64,000 nt of DNA, taken from assembly GCA_049890275.1 (NCBI GenBank), contig JBMHBT010000013.1, positions 62,001 through 126,000 of the forward strand, read 5' to 3'. Made by a program: the position numbers and the translations under genes. The notes beneath the pieces are model-generated. The model was given only the letters and a program-made list of their open reading frames with translations. It did no database searches and had not been told where the DNA came from. Shown piece after piece: positions 44,265-52,952 of this stretch. Each line of letters starts with the position of its first letter. Position 1 is the stretch's first letter. Source of the stretch: UBA7374 sp049890275 (GTDB lineage Bacteria; Verrucomicrobiota; Verrucomicrobiia; Opitutales; Coraliomargaritaceae).

Positions 44265-46469
44265 TTACTCTTCCTCTCCGGATTGAGCGGGCTTGTTGTT
44301 TGGATCGGAGGGTGCTTGGTTTACCGCTTCCAGTTGTTTGGCTGTGTCTACTAATCCGATGAAATCAGAGCGGTTTCCGCCTGAATCATGCCCCAGACTG
44401 TTGAGCGCAATTTGTCCAATTTCTGTATAGCCGAAGCTGCCTATAGACTCGGAAGCTCTCAATTTTAGTCCAAATGCGGCCACAGCTGCAGAAAACCGGA
44501 AGTCTGGATTGGTTTTTTCAAGCGGTAGAATTTCTCCGGTTTTGATAGTCCGAACGATCAACTTGCTGGTAACTGCTTCGGGGAGTTTATAGCGCAGTTT
44601 GACGGTGGCCACTTCGTCTTTCTGCGAGTTTTTTTTGCCGGATGTTTGGTAGCGCAGTGTATCGACTGTCGGTAGCGTTGCTTCCGCTCCATGTGGGATG
44701 AGCTCGTAGAGTGCAACAATGGAATGCCCCGGCCCGATATCACCTGCTTTTTTGGTGTCGTTATTAAAGTCTTCCGCTTGGAGACGCCGGTTCTCATACC
44801 CGATAAGCCGATAGGCCTGAACTGCAGCCGGGTTGAATTCGACTTGGATCTTCACATCCTTGGCGATCTTGAAAATATTGGCAGCGAGATCCTGAAGAAA
44901 GACTTTACGTGCTTCGGCTGGAGAATCGATGTAGGCGTAGCTGCCTTTGCCCTTGTTGGAGAGGTCTTCAAGAATGTTGTCATTGTAGTTGCCCATGCCA
45001 AATCCAAGTACAGTGAGTGAGATACCTTCTTCAGCTTGCTTTTCAGCTATAGCTGACAGTTCGCCCCGGTCGCTTACGCCGACATTGAAGTCACCGTCAG
45101 TGCAGAGGATGACTCGGTTGTTGCCTTCTTTTATGAAGTGTTTGCGGGCGGTGGCGTAGGCGAGCTGGATTCCGGCGCCTGCATTGGTTGAGCCGCCAGC
45201 GCGAAGGTTCTGCAGGGCGTGAGCAATGGTTTCACTATTGTCGGCTGTCGTTGAGGGGAGAGCTAAGCCCGAAGCTCCCGCATAGACGACCACAGCCACG
45301 CGGTCGCGTTTGTCCAACCGGTGAATCAACTGAAGCATCGCTTGCTTGACCAGAGGAAGTTTGTAATTGCTCTGCATGGAGCCGGAAACATCGAGTAGAA
45401 AAACCAGATTGGAAGCAGGGCGATCTTCCCATGGCATTTCGTAGCCCTTCAGGCCAATCCGGAGTAAGTGATGTTTGGAGTTCCATGGAGCGGTGCTTTG
45501 GGTCATGTGAACTGCAAACGGTTTGCCTCCTTGTTCGGGGGAGACGACTGGTGGAGCGTCTTCGTAATTGAAGTAATTGATTAGCTCTTCAATACGAACG
45601 GCGTTGGCCGGTGGAATTTGCCCGTGTTGGAGGAAACGTCGGACGTTGGCATAGCTGGCGGTATCTACGTCGATTGAAAAGGTCGATAGGGGTGCAACTA
45701 GGGGGGAACGGAAGTCGCTTTCTTCAATGGGGTCATATCGTTCGCTATTCCATTGCGTATTTTCGTTTGGAGAGACGACAGGCAGTGGTTGAACAGTGAT
45801 GCCATCATCGTAGGACGACTTTGAGCTTCTGTGTCGAACGACTTCAGAAGCGGCAAAGTAATCAACTCCAGGTTGGGCTGAAATTTGAGGTGCGCCAAAG
45901 GAGTCGATCATGGACGAATCGGTAAGCATTTGTCTTCCCAGTGTTAACACCTCATTACGCGAGTTACCTTTTTTCAGCCCGCGGATCGATTTTCCATCGT
46001 CAGGTCGTTGATCAATCGACAGGTTGGAAGTAATCTGTTTCGTAGCTGGGTCTACGACCTGTGAAAGATCGGCTGGAGCGGTAGGCGATACTGGTTTCTC
46101 CACTACAGGGGAAGTCGTTTTGTAAGCCACATTTTTCTCGTAGGACTGGAAAATGAGTGTGCAGGCAATCGCGGCTGCGGCTGCGGTGGCAACAGGCCAC
46201 GATAGGAGCAAGCGAACGAGGACAGGTCTTGCTCTCGTGTTTGGCTCAAGAGCTGCTTTTTCAAATTCTCCTAACTGGGGGCAGGACTCGCTGCCAAATG
46301 CTTCTGCTATCTGTTCGCCTGTCTGGCGGATTTCTTCAACAAGCGCCATCAAGTCGGGATTCTTACTTAAGGCTTCTTCAATGGCTGCTCGCTCTTCAGG
46401 GGAATCGATTTCATCGAATGCATACGATGTTAATCTGGGATCTTCTTTAGAAATTTTCATGGTGCTCAT
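44265..46469 (-). CDS. Membrane protein with anti-sigma-like N-terminus and von Willebrand factor A domain (YfbK-like)
   Basis: A 734-residue protein. The N-terminus (EDPRLTSYAFDEIDSPEERA, then NPDLMALVEEIRQT) matches the anti-sigma-factor-like region seen before a transmembrane helix in many ECF partners, but without zinc ligands. One helix follows at about 90-107 (VATAAAAAIACTLIF). After a Pro-rich periplasmic stretch comes the YfbK-type VWA domain (about 340-540) with the MIDAS motif LLDVSGSMQS and TDGDFNVGVSD. The C-terminal part (about 560-700) matches the domain that usually follows VWA in YfbK proteins. The gene starts 8 bases after the sigma factor stop, so the pair is one operon. Role: sensing at the envelope, by inference. 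Confidence 0.85.
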   Translation of the reverse strand: MSTMKISKEDPRLTSYAFDEIDSPEERAAIEEALSKNPDLMALVEEIRQTGEQIAEAFGSESCPQLGEFEKAALEPNTRARPVLVRLLLSWPVATAAAAAIACTLIFQSYEKNVAYKTTSPVVEKPVSPTAPADLSQVVDPATKQITSNLSIDQRPDDGKSIRGLKKGNSRNEVLTLGRQMLTDSSMIDSFGAPQISAQPGVDYFAASEVVRHRSSKSSYDDGITVQPLPVVSPNENTQWNSERYDPIEESDFRSPLVAPLSTFSIDVDTASYANVRRFLQHGQIPPANAVRIEELINYFNYEDAPPVVSPEQGGKPFAVHMTQSTAPWNSKHHLLRIGLKGYEMPWEDRPASNLVFLLDVSGSMQSNYKLPLVKQAMLQLIHRLDKRDRVAVVVYAGASGLALPSTTADNSETIAHALQNLRAGGSTNAGAGIQLAYATARKHFIKEGNNRVILCTDGDFNVGVSDRGELSAIAEKQAEEGISLTVLGFGMGNYNDNILEDLSNKGKGSYAYIDSPAEARKVFLQDLAANIFKIAKDVKIQVEFNPAAVQAYRLIGYENRRLQAEDFNNDTKKAGDIGPGHSIVALYELIPHGAEATLPTVDTLRYQTSGKKNSQKDEVATVKLRYKLPEAVTSKLIVRTIKTGEILPLEKTNPDFRFSAAVAAFGLKLRASESIGSFGYTEIGQIALNSLGHDSGGNRSDFIGLVDTAKQLEAVNQAPSDPNNKPAQSGEEE

Positions 46470-46477
46470 TCCTTTGT

Positions 46478-46999
46478 TTATTCGGTTGCCGGTGTGATTT
46501 GTGAGCGCAGGGTCTTCAGTGCGGAGTGGAGCAAAAAGCCGACGTTAGAGACCGAGAGATCGGTTATGGAGGCGATTTCTTTGTAGCTCAAATCGTTCTG
46601 AAATTTTAGCCGGACTACTTCGCGTTGGTTTTCAGGCAGCTTTTGAATGAGGCCGAGAACCTGCTCGTAGGAGTCCTTTTGTTCGACGTTTTCTCCTGGG
46701 TTCGGTATTCCGGAGGGTGTTTTTTCTACCTGAGTATCGTCCAATGGTTTCATGCGTAGCCCTTTCTTTCGCAAGTCGAGTGCCCGGTTTCGGCAAACGC
46801 GGAAGAGCCATGGTCGGAGATGGTCCTCGACAGATCCGCGTGGTTGATTCCAGAGGCGAATGAAGGTGGTTTGTACGACGTCTCTTGCGGCGTCGGGGTC
46901 CTGGAGGATGGATGCGGCATAGCGGGTGAGGTCTCCAGCATGCTGGTCGATGATGGATCGCATCCAAATTGAATCGGGGTTCGTACTCTCATTTTTCAT
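46478..46999 (-). CDS. ECF-type RNA polymerase sigma factor
   Basis: A 173-residue sigma-70-family protein with regions 2 and 4 only. Region 2: ILQDPDAARDVVQTTFIRLW, followed by LRPWLFRVCRNRALDLRKK. Region 4: LPENQREVVRLKFQNDLSYK and EIASITDLSVSNVGFLLHSA, the helix-turn-helix that reads the -35 element. It is directly upstream of the VWA membrane protein that looks like its anti-sigma partner. ECF operons often control themselves, so the 166-base gap upstream (47000-47165) is the place to look for its own promoter; I did not find a clear one. Confidence 0.92.
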   Translation of the reverse strand: MKNESTNPDSIWMRSIIDQHAGDLTRYAASILQDPDAARDVVQTTFIRLWNQPRGSVEDHLRPWLFRVCRNRALDLRKKGLRMKPLDDTQVEKTPSGIPNPGENVEQKDSYEQVLGLIQKLPENQREVVRLKFQNDLSYKEIASITDLSVSNVGFLLHSALKTLRSQITPATE

Positions 47000-47165
47000 C
47001 TTGCGTTTAATTGTGCCCGGTCAAATTACGGCGGTCTATACTGGAACAACGACGCAGTCGGATGTTTTCTTAGAAGAAATTTGCAGAAAAACAGGGTTCC
47101 CGTTTTTCAGGCATCATCAATGAGACTCGAACCTTCTGGATTGGGTTCAAATAAAGCTGTGTAGG

Positions 47166-47612
47166 CTACTGGGGAATCTGTTTTACTTTGATTCCGGTTT
47201 TTTTGCAGAGGGCATATTGCCGCTTGTCTCCAGTGATGAGGAGGTCAGCTCGCTCGGATTCGGCGATTGCGACATGAAGTATGTCGAGGGTGCGGCAAAG
47301 GAGCTTTGGGGTGTACTGTCGTGCAAGGGAATCGGCACGCTGCCATACATGGAGCCAGTTCGGCTGGAAACTTTTAAAAATGTCATCGGCGAGATCCTGA
47401 TCGAGATGACGGAGAGTCATCTGCATGGCTTCTTTGCTGATGATGTTGCGTCCGGCAGCGGCGAGGATCGCGTTTCTTAGTTCAACCAGTTGAAGGGGGC
47501 AGAGGAGGAGTGCTTGTCCTTGTTGGCAATGACGCTGTACCCATTCACTGCCGTTTTCGGCGATGTAGAGTTTGATCAGTGCCCCGATGTCCAGATAGAG
47601 GCGTCCAGTCAT
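47166..47612 (-). CDS. VapC-like PIN-domain toxin, pair 1
   Basis: A 148-residue PIN-domain ribonuclease. The acidic metal-binding residues are in place: D in LYLDIGALIKLYIAE, E in QLVELRNAIL, D in CRTLDILHVAIAE and D in LLITGDKRQYAL. VapC toxins cleave tRNA or rRNA when freed from the antitoxin. The start codon shares one base with the stop of the upstream antitoxin gene (TAATG), the usual coupled layout. No transposase or integrase borders it. Confidence 0.88.
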   Translation of the reverse strand: MTGRLYLDIGALIKLYIAENGSEWVQRHCQQGQALLLCPLQLVELRNAILAAAGRNIISKEAMQMTLRHLDQDLADDIFKSFQPNWLHVWQRADSLARQYTPKLLCRTLDILHVAIAESERADLLITGDKRQYALCKKTGIKVKQIPQ

Positions 47613-47854
47613 TAGTCGCGATCTGCGTAGAGGATTGATGCGGCGGACGGTTCGTCTTGATTGACGGCTCCGCTGCTTCGGGCTCGGCCAACCCAGTCAA
47701 AGTTTGCGGATTTCTTTTTCTTGCCTGAAGTTGGGGGGTGGAGATGGGCAATCACCTTACCGCGTGAAGTCCAAGTGATGGATTGTCCTGCTGCGAGCGC
47801 GGACTGCACGGCTTTGTGGTTGCCGAGTAATTCGCGGGTAATAACAATTTCCAC
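47612..47854 (-). CDS. VapB-like antitoxin, pair 1 (Phd/YefM-like start)
   Basis: An 80-residue protein directly ahead of the PIN toxin. The N-terminus EIVITRELLGNHKAVQSAL followed by AGQSITWTSRGKVIAHLHPP looks like the Phd/YefM-type beta-alpha DNA-binding region (pattern: 'G-x-x-v-x-i-t-r-r-G-k-p-v-A-x-l'). The C-terminal part is polar and would wrap the toxin. Such antitoxins repress their own operon. The promoter should lie in the short space before thrS's end (47855-47887). Confidence 0.8.
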   Translation of the reverse strand: MEIVITRELLGNHKAVQSALAAGQSITWTSRGKVIAHLHPPTSGKKKKSANFDWVGRARSSGAVNQDEPSAASILYADRD

Positions 47855-47887
47855 TGTTAAACAATAATGCTTAACAAATCAATTATG

Positions 47888-49723
47888 TCAATCTTTCGGG
47901 TCGGGTAGGGCTTTTGTTGCGATGTTTTCGAGCAGTTCAGCAAGGAATGCATTGACTGTCTTAAGCCCTTCAAGGCATTTGTTTGCACGGGAGTTGACTT
48001 TGACCATTCCTGCTTCGGCTTCCTGTTTGCCGAGGACGAGGAAGTTCGGAACTTTGTCGATGTGGCATTTGCGAATCTTGGCGCCGAGCTTGTCGGCTAC
48101 GGCGTCGACCGTGACGCGGATTTTTGCGGCTTTGAGGAGTTTTTCGATCTCACGGGCCTGCGGGACTAGGTCGTCATTCATCGGCAGGATGCGAACTTGT
48201 TCGGGGGCGAGCCAAGTGGGAAAGCTTCCGGCAAAGTGCTCGATAAGAACTCCACAGAAGCGCTCCATCGAGCCGAAGGGGGCGCGGTGGATCATTACGG
48301 GGCGGTGCTTCTCGTTGTCTGCGCCGATGTAGTGGAGGTCGAAACGCTCGGGCAGATTATAGTCAACCTGTACGGTACCGAGTTGCCACTCTCGGCCGAT
48401 CACATCCTTGACGACAAAGTCAATCTTCGGACCGTAGAAGGCAGCTTCACCGGGTTCTTCCGAGTAGTCGACTCCTAGAGTTTTCGCGGCTTGCCGAAGG
48501 GCGTTTTCCGCGCGGTCCCATTTTTCCGCTTGTCCAACGTATTTGGTGGAGTCGGGATCCCGAAGGCCAATCCGTACACGGTAATCGGACATACCGAGCG
48601 TGTTGAAGACGAGTTTAACGAGGTCGAGGCAACCGGCGATTTCATCGGCGATTTGTTCTTCGGTACAAAACAGGTGAGCGTCGTCTTGGGTGAAACCGCG
48701 TACGCGGGTGAGGCCGTTGAGTTCGCCGGATTGTTCCCATCGATAGACGGTGCCGAATTCAGCGAGTCGAACGGGAAGGTCGCGGTAGGAGTGCGGCTGG
48801 CTGTCGAAGATCTTAATGTGCATCGGGCAATTCATCGGCTTGAGTAGGTAGCCGTCGATCTCTCCTGAATCGAGCTGGTTGGAGAGGTCTGCGCAGGAGC
48901 AGCCATTTTGAGCGAGTTCCTCTACGCTGCCAGGTTCGACGATAGGGGGAAACTGAGATTCCTTGTAATAGGGAAAATGTCCGGAAGTGCGGTAGAGACC
49001 GAGTTTACCAATGTGGGGTGTGTATACCTGATCGTAGCCGGTCTTGCCGAGTTCATCGGCGATGAAGTTTTGTAATTCAGTGCGGAGAACGGCACCGTTG
49101 GGTGTCCAGAGGACCATGCCGGAGCCGACGGCTTCATCGATATGGAAGAGCTTGAGTTCCTTGCCGAGCTTGCGGTGATCTCGAGCGCGCGCCTGTTCCA
49201 TGCGTTCGAGATAATCGGCGAGTTCTTCCTTGTTCGGAAAGGCTGTGCCGTAGATGCGCTGGAGTTGCTTATTGTTTTCATTGCCACGGTGGTAAGCGCC
49301 GGCAATGGACAGCAGCTTAAAGGCTTTTACCTTCTTGGTATAGCCTACATGTGATCCTGCGCATAGATCGATGAATTCGCCGTTCTGGTAGAAGCTGACT
49401 TGTTCGCCTTCGGGAATATCTTCGAGCCGCCCCAGTTTATAGCGCTCTTGTCCGAATTCTTTTATTTTGGCTACGGCTTCTTCGCGCGAGCATTCGATAC
49501 GGGTAAATTTTTGGTTTTCTTTGATGATTTTTTTCATCTCCGCCTCGATAGCTTCGAGGTCAGCGGCATCGAGCTTCTTATCCAGATCGATATCATAATA
49601 GAAACCATTATCAGTCGGTGGGCCAATATCCAGTTGTGTTTCCGGGTAGATGCGCAGAACGGCACTAGCCAGAATATGCGAGCAGGAGTGGCGGAGCTCT
49701 TCGAGCGGAGACATGGCTTTCAT
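47888..49723 (-). CDS. thrS: Threonyl-tRNA synthetase without TGS domain
   Basis: A 611-residue class II synthetase that charges tRNA-Thr. The protein opens directly at the editing domain: HSCSHILASA holds the HxxxH pair, and CAGSHV supplies the C and H of the editing site. The catalytic core has motif 2 EFGTVYRWEQSGELNGLTRV and the zinc-site residues in MNCPMHIKI, TQDDAHLFCT and MIHRAPFGSMERF. The C-terminal anticodon domain is complete. E. coli ThrRS begins with a TGS domain of about 60 residues, which is absent here; only 73 bases separate the start from the previous gene, so it was not missed. A second start (MSPLEELRH) lies at 49714. Confidence 0.95.
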   Translation of the reverse strand: MKAMSPLEELRHSCSHILASAVLRIYPETQLDIGPPTDNGFYYDIDLDKKLDAADLEAIEAEMKKIIKENQKFTRIECSREEAVAKIKEFGQERYKLGRLEDIPEGEQVSFYQNGEFIDLCAGSHVGYTKKVKAFKLLSIAGAYHRGNENNKQLQRIYGTAFPNKEELADYLERMEQARARDHRKLGKELKLFHIDEAVGSGMVLWTPNGAVLRTELQNFIADELGKTGYDQVYTPHIGKLGLYRTSGHFPYYKESQFPPIVEPGSVEELAQNGCSCADLSNQLDSGEIDGYLLKPMNCPMHIKIFDSQPHSYRDLPVRLAEFGTVYRWEQSGELNGLTRVRGFTQDDAHLFCTEEQIADEIAGCLDLVKLVFNTLGMSDYRVRIGLRDPDSTKYVGQAEKWDRAENALRQAAKTLGVDYSEEPGEAAFYGPKIDFVVKDVIGREWQLGTVQVDYNLPERFDLHYIGADNEKHRPVMIHRAPFGSMERFCGVLIEHFAGSFPTWLAPEQVRILPMNDDLVPQAREIEKLLKAAKIRVTVDAVADKLGAKIRKCHIDKVPNFLVLGKQEAEAGMVKVNSRANKCLEGLKTVNAFLAELLENIATKALPDPKD

Positions 49724-49796
49724 AGTATGAAAATAGTTACTAAAACTTGAAGACAGGATGGGCAGTGCGGCTAGTCAATTCCAGAACCCGATGAAA

Positions 49797-50672
49797 TTAC
49801 GATTGCCCGTAGGCATAAGTGGGAACGCCATGAACGCCGAGGCCGTCGATAACAAATACCTTCCCCGCATCGGGTTCTTGAATGCTTTTATGGATTCCAG
49901 TCGTCACAAAGAGTCGGTCGAGATGGGGTCCACCAAATGCGCAGGCGGTTGTTTCCAGGCAGGGGAGGTCAATACGCAAAAGGAGTTGCCCTGAATCTGG
50001 TTCGAAACGAGCGACGCACCCACCGTGGCAAAAGGCAACCCAGAGAGTATCTCCGGTATCGATGGTCATACCGTCCGGTGAACTATCAAAGCCCAAAGCT
50101 GCCGTATCGACTGCAATCCTTGGATTACTTATGTTTCCAGTTGCGCGGTCGAAGTCGTAGGCTCGGATTTGTTTGGTTGGTGTATCGATGTAGTAGAGAG
50201 TTTTTGCATCACCACTCCAGCAGATGCCGTTGGAGTTGGTTACCTGAGGGACCTTGAGGCTGAGGCAACCGTCTAATCCAAGACAGTAGAGATTGGCTAA
50301 TCCGGGGTTCTCTTTTTTGCAGATCGTACCTGCCCAGAACCGGCCCGCCGGATCACATTTCCCATCATTGAAGCGGTAGTTCGAACCGTAAGCGGCTTCA
50401 GGATTTGCAATGGGGGTCTTTTCTCCGCTGGCCGGGTCAAATCGTACGATCCCGCTGGCTCCTGCATAAAGAAAGTCGTTCTGATGCGTTGGCACGACTG
50501 TACCGATTGCCTCGCCAACATCCCAAATCTGTTCTTCTCCGGTATCGGGATCAAGGCGAACTAGAGTGTGACCTGGTATATCGACATAAAGCAGTACGTT
50601 CTTCCACCAGATTGGGCCTTCGCCCCATTTAGAGATACGACTACCGATTGGTTGCGGTCCTAATTTTGACAT
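49797..50672 (-). CDS. SMP-30/gluconolactonase family protein
   Basis: A 291-residue beta-propeller enzyme of the SMP-30/gluconolactonase/LRE family, which hydrolyses sugar lactones. Metal ligands appear in GEGPIWWKN (Glu), FNDGKCDPAGRFWAGT (Asn and nearby Asp), NSNGICWSGD and DSSPDGMTID (Asp). The repeated blade pattern is evident. Sugar specificity cannot be read; given the xylose genes elsewhere in the window, a sugar-acid pathway role is possible, but nothing adjacent supports it. It lies between thrS and the second toxin gene, all on the minus strand. Confidence 0.9.
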   Translation of the reverse strand: MSKLGPQPIGSRISKWGEGPIWWKNVLLYVDIPGHTLVRLDPDTGEEQIWDVGEAIGTVVPTHQNDFLYAGASGIVRFDPASGEKTPIANPEAAYGSNYRFNDGKCDPAGRFWAGTICKKENPGLANLYCLGLDGCLSLKVPQVTNSNGICWSGDAKTLYYIDTPTKQIRAYDFDRATGNISNPRIAVDTAALGFDSSPDGMTIDTGDTLWVAFCHGGCVARFEPDSGQLLLRIDLPCLETTACAFGGPHLDRLFVTTGIHKSIQEPDAGKVFVIDGLGVHGVPTYAYGQS

Positions 50673-50728
50673 AGTGATTGAGTAGTGGTGTCGGATTATT
50701 GCGTCAATCCTCGGACTACGGCTATTTT

Positions 50729-51148
50729 TTATTCCGGTGGATTGTAGCGTCCGCCGTAGCCGGGTTTATAGAGGGGCAGGCCAAGAACTTGAGAGAGGAT
50801 GTCGAAGTGCTTGTCTTTGGCGTAGACGCGCATTTCAAGATCGAGAGCGAGGCTGGCGATGAGGATGTCGTTCCACGGCAGGGTGTGTCCCCGTTCGCGT
50901 AGCTTCCAAGCGTTGTGCAGGGCGGCATCCCAGTGTTTTTCCTGAACTGGACGGAAGGGGATGGACTCGAACCAAAAGGCCAGTTTGGAGCGGTCCTCCT
51001 TGCGGGCAGCGCCCATAAATTCGAGGCGTACCGGGCTGCACCAGGCTGCTTCGTATTCATCGAGGAGATTCTCTAAACCGACCTTGCAGGCGAGATCGCC
51101 CTCGCGCCGACAGGCTTCGATCCAGACAGAAGTATCCACCAGAACCAT
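50729..51148 (-). CDS. VapC-like PIN-domain toxin, pair 2
   Basis: A 139-residue PIN-domain protein. Active-site acids: D in VLVDTSVWIEA, E in VRLEFMGAAR, D in LPWNDILIASLALD and D in VYAKDKHFDIL. The layout is that of the VapC family (type II toxin, RNA cleavage). It differs clearly in sequence from the toxin at 47.2 kb, so the two pairs are not a recent duplication. Start overlaps the antitoxin stop by one base. Confidence 0.9.
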   Translation of the reverse strand: MVLVDTSVWIEACRREGDLACKVGLENLLDEYEAAWCSPVRLEFMGAARKEDRSKLAFWFESIPFRPVQEKHWDAALHNAWKLRERGHTLPWNDILIASLALDLEMRVYAKDKHFDILSQVLGLPLYKPGYGGRYNPPE

Positions 51149-51351
51149 TAGTGGTCGGAGGCTTCGATTTCCTCATTGTTGGAGGGGTAGTCGAAGGCAC
51201 CTTCGCGTAATAATGTACCGAATTCTCGGGCCTTCCGGCGGTTGACAAATTCTCGAACGGCAGAGGCCACGGCGGGACTCTTCTTGCGCTCGCCCGTAAT
51301 GCGCGACAATTCGGTCAAGGTGGCTTCGTCGATCTCTACGGTGATTCTCAT
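51148..51351 (-). CDS. VapB-like antitoxin, pair 2
   Basis: A 67-residue protein from ATG 51351: MRITVEIDEATLTELSRITG, then KKSPAVASAVREFVNRRKAR, a ribbon-helix-helix-type VapB antitoxin (DUF2191-like) with a C-terminal acidic tail (NNEEIEASDH). An upstream in-frame ATG at 51411 would add 20 unlikely residues (FSFKKNQ...) and touch cysS, so I chose the second ATG, after which the RHH begins directly. It represses its own operon in known pairs. Confidence 0.85.
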   Translation of the reverse strand: MRITVEIDEATLTELSRITGERKKSPAVASAVREFVNRRKAREFGTLLREGAFDYPSNNEEIEASDH

Positions 51352-51407
51352 AGGGTATATTTTTTCATCAATTTGATTCTTTTTAAAGGAAAAAATGATG
51401 AAATTAT

Positions 51408-52844
51408 TCAAGAAAGGACAACTTCAAAGCCATCTTTGCTGTCTTTAACAACCCATCCGGCGGCGAGAATCTCTTGGCGGAGAGAATCGGCCTTTTCCCA
51501 GTTGCGAGCTTGCTTCGCTTCCCAGCGTTGTTGGGCGAGGGCGAGGATTTCCTCGGGAGCTTCTTGTTTGGGAGTTTCGACGGTGTAGAGTTCTAGACCG
51601 AGGGCGTAGAGAATGGAACCAAAGGCATCGAGAAGGTTCCGGGCCTCTCCTGGCTGGAGGCTTGGAGCCGGGTTGGAGCCAATGACTCCGAAAACCGCTC
51701 CGAGACAAGCGGCGGTATTGAGGTTGTTGCAAAGGCTGTCCCATGCTTTTGCGAGTCGTCCAAAGCCGTTTTGGGTATCTTTGCGAATATAGGCATCCAA
51801 TTCTGATCGCTCTTCACCGGTAACTTTCAGTAGCGAATCGACAAAGCGTTCCATCTTCAAGAGCGCACTGCGCGCAGCATGGAGTCCGTCGATCGTAAAG
51901 TTGAGCTGTTGCCGATAGCTCGAGCTGATGAGGCTATATCGCAGTACAGCCGGGGAGAAGCCTTTGCTTTGTACGTCTTCTAGGGTGTATAAATTACCCA
52001 GACTTTTCGACATTTTGGCCCCTTCCACCATTAGGTGGGCACTGTGGAACCAATGCCGACAGTAGGCGCGATCATGAGCGCATTCAGACTGTGCGATCTC
52101 GTTTTCGTGGTGGGGGAAGCAAAGGTCGATGCCGCCCCCATGAAGATCAATGGTAGCTCCGCCAAAGGCACTTTCGACCATAGCGGAGCACTCGAGGTGC
52201 CAGCCGGGTCGACCTTCGCCCCAAGGACTGGGCCAGTAATTGTCTCCGTCTTCGGGTTTTCGGCTTTTCCAGAGGGCAAAGTCGGAGACGGATTCGCGGT
52301 CGTATTCGTCGGCGTCGTTGCGTTCACCGGCAGAGTTTTCCTGCTGTGTTTTTAGGTCTCCTTGTCTTAGACGCGATAGGCGACCGTAGTTTTCGAAAGA
52401 CCTGACGCGGAAATAGACCGAGCCGTCATCGCTCACATAGGCATTCTTTTGATTGATCAGTTTTTGAATAATATCGATTTGCTGGGGGATATGAGCCACC
52501 GCACTGGGCTCGCTGGCTGGGGGCAGCATATTGAGTGCGGCGCAGTCAGCTTGAAATTTTTCCGTCCATTGGGCGGTAAAATTGGATAAAGGTAGACCTT
52601 CCGCTTGTGACTGCCGAATGGTCTTGTCGTCAAGGTCGGTAATATTGCGAACGTGCGTTACGGATTGGCCATCGACTTCTAAAACGCGACGCAGGGTATC
52701 TTGAATCAGAAAAGTCCTAAAGTTGCCAATGTGTGCCGGCCCATAGACGGTGGGGCCACAGCAATAAAAGCGTAGGGGCTCTCCCGGCTCGGCTTGGAGT
52801 GGTTGAACGGAGCGACTGAGCGTGTCGTAGAGCTGAACAGACAT
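51408..52844 (-). CDS. cysS: Cysteinyl-tRNA synthetase
   Basis: A 478-residue class I synthetase. Signature motifs: FYCCGPTVYGPAHIGNFRT, containing the first zinc Cys and HIGH-type HIGN; GWHLECSAM with another zinc Cys; DLCFPHHENEIAQSE; and KMSKSLGN (the KMSKS loop). The length is normal. The gene's end is 57 bases from the chosen antitoxin start, and it is divergent from hemB with 108 bases between starts. Third of the four synthetase genes in the window. Confidence 0.96.
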   Translation of the reverse strand: MSVQLYDTLSRSVQPLQAEPGEPLRFYCCGPTVYGPAHIGNFRTFLIQDTLRRVLEVDGQSVTHVRNITDLDDKTIRQSQAEGLPLSNFTAQWTEKFQADCAALNMLPPASEPSAVAHIPQQIDIIQKLINQKNAYVSDDGSVYFRVRSFENYGRLSRLRQGDLKTQQENSAGERNDADEYDRESVSDFALWKSRKPEDGDNYWPSPWGEGRPGWHLECSAMVESAFGGATIDLHGGGIDLCFPHHENEIAQSECAHDRAYCRHWFHSAHLMVEGAKMSKSLGNLYTLEDVQSKGFSPAVLRYSLISSSYRQQLNFTIDGLHAARSALLKMERFVDSLLKVTGEERSELDAYIRKDTQNGFGRLAKAWDSLCNNLNTAACLGAVFGVIGSNPAPSLQPGEARNLLDAFGSILYALGLELYTVETPKQEAPEEILALAQQRWEAKQARNWEKADSLRQEILAAGWVVKDSKDGFEVVLS

Positions 52845-52952
52845 TATTTGGATCGAAAGGGCAGTTCGGAGGGAAGTGAAGCGTGAAATTTCGTATTTCG
52901 CTATTCACTTTGCTCTTCTACTCTTCTGCGGATTTGTCATTCTAGAGTCAAG

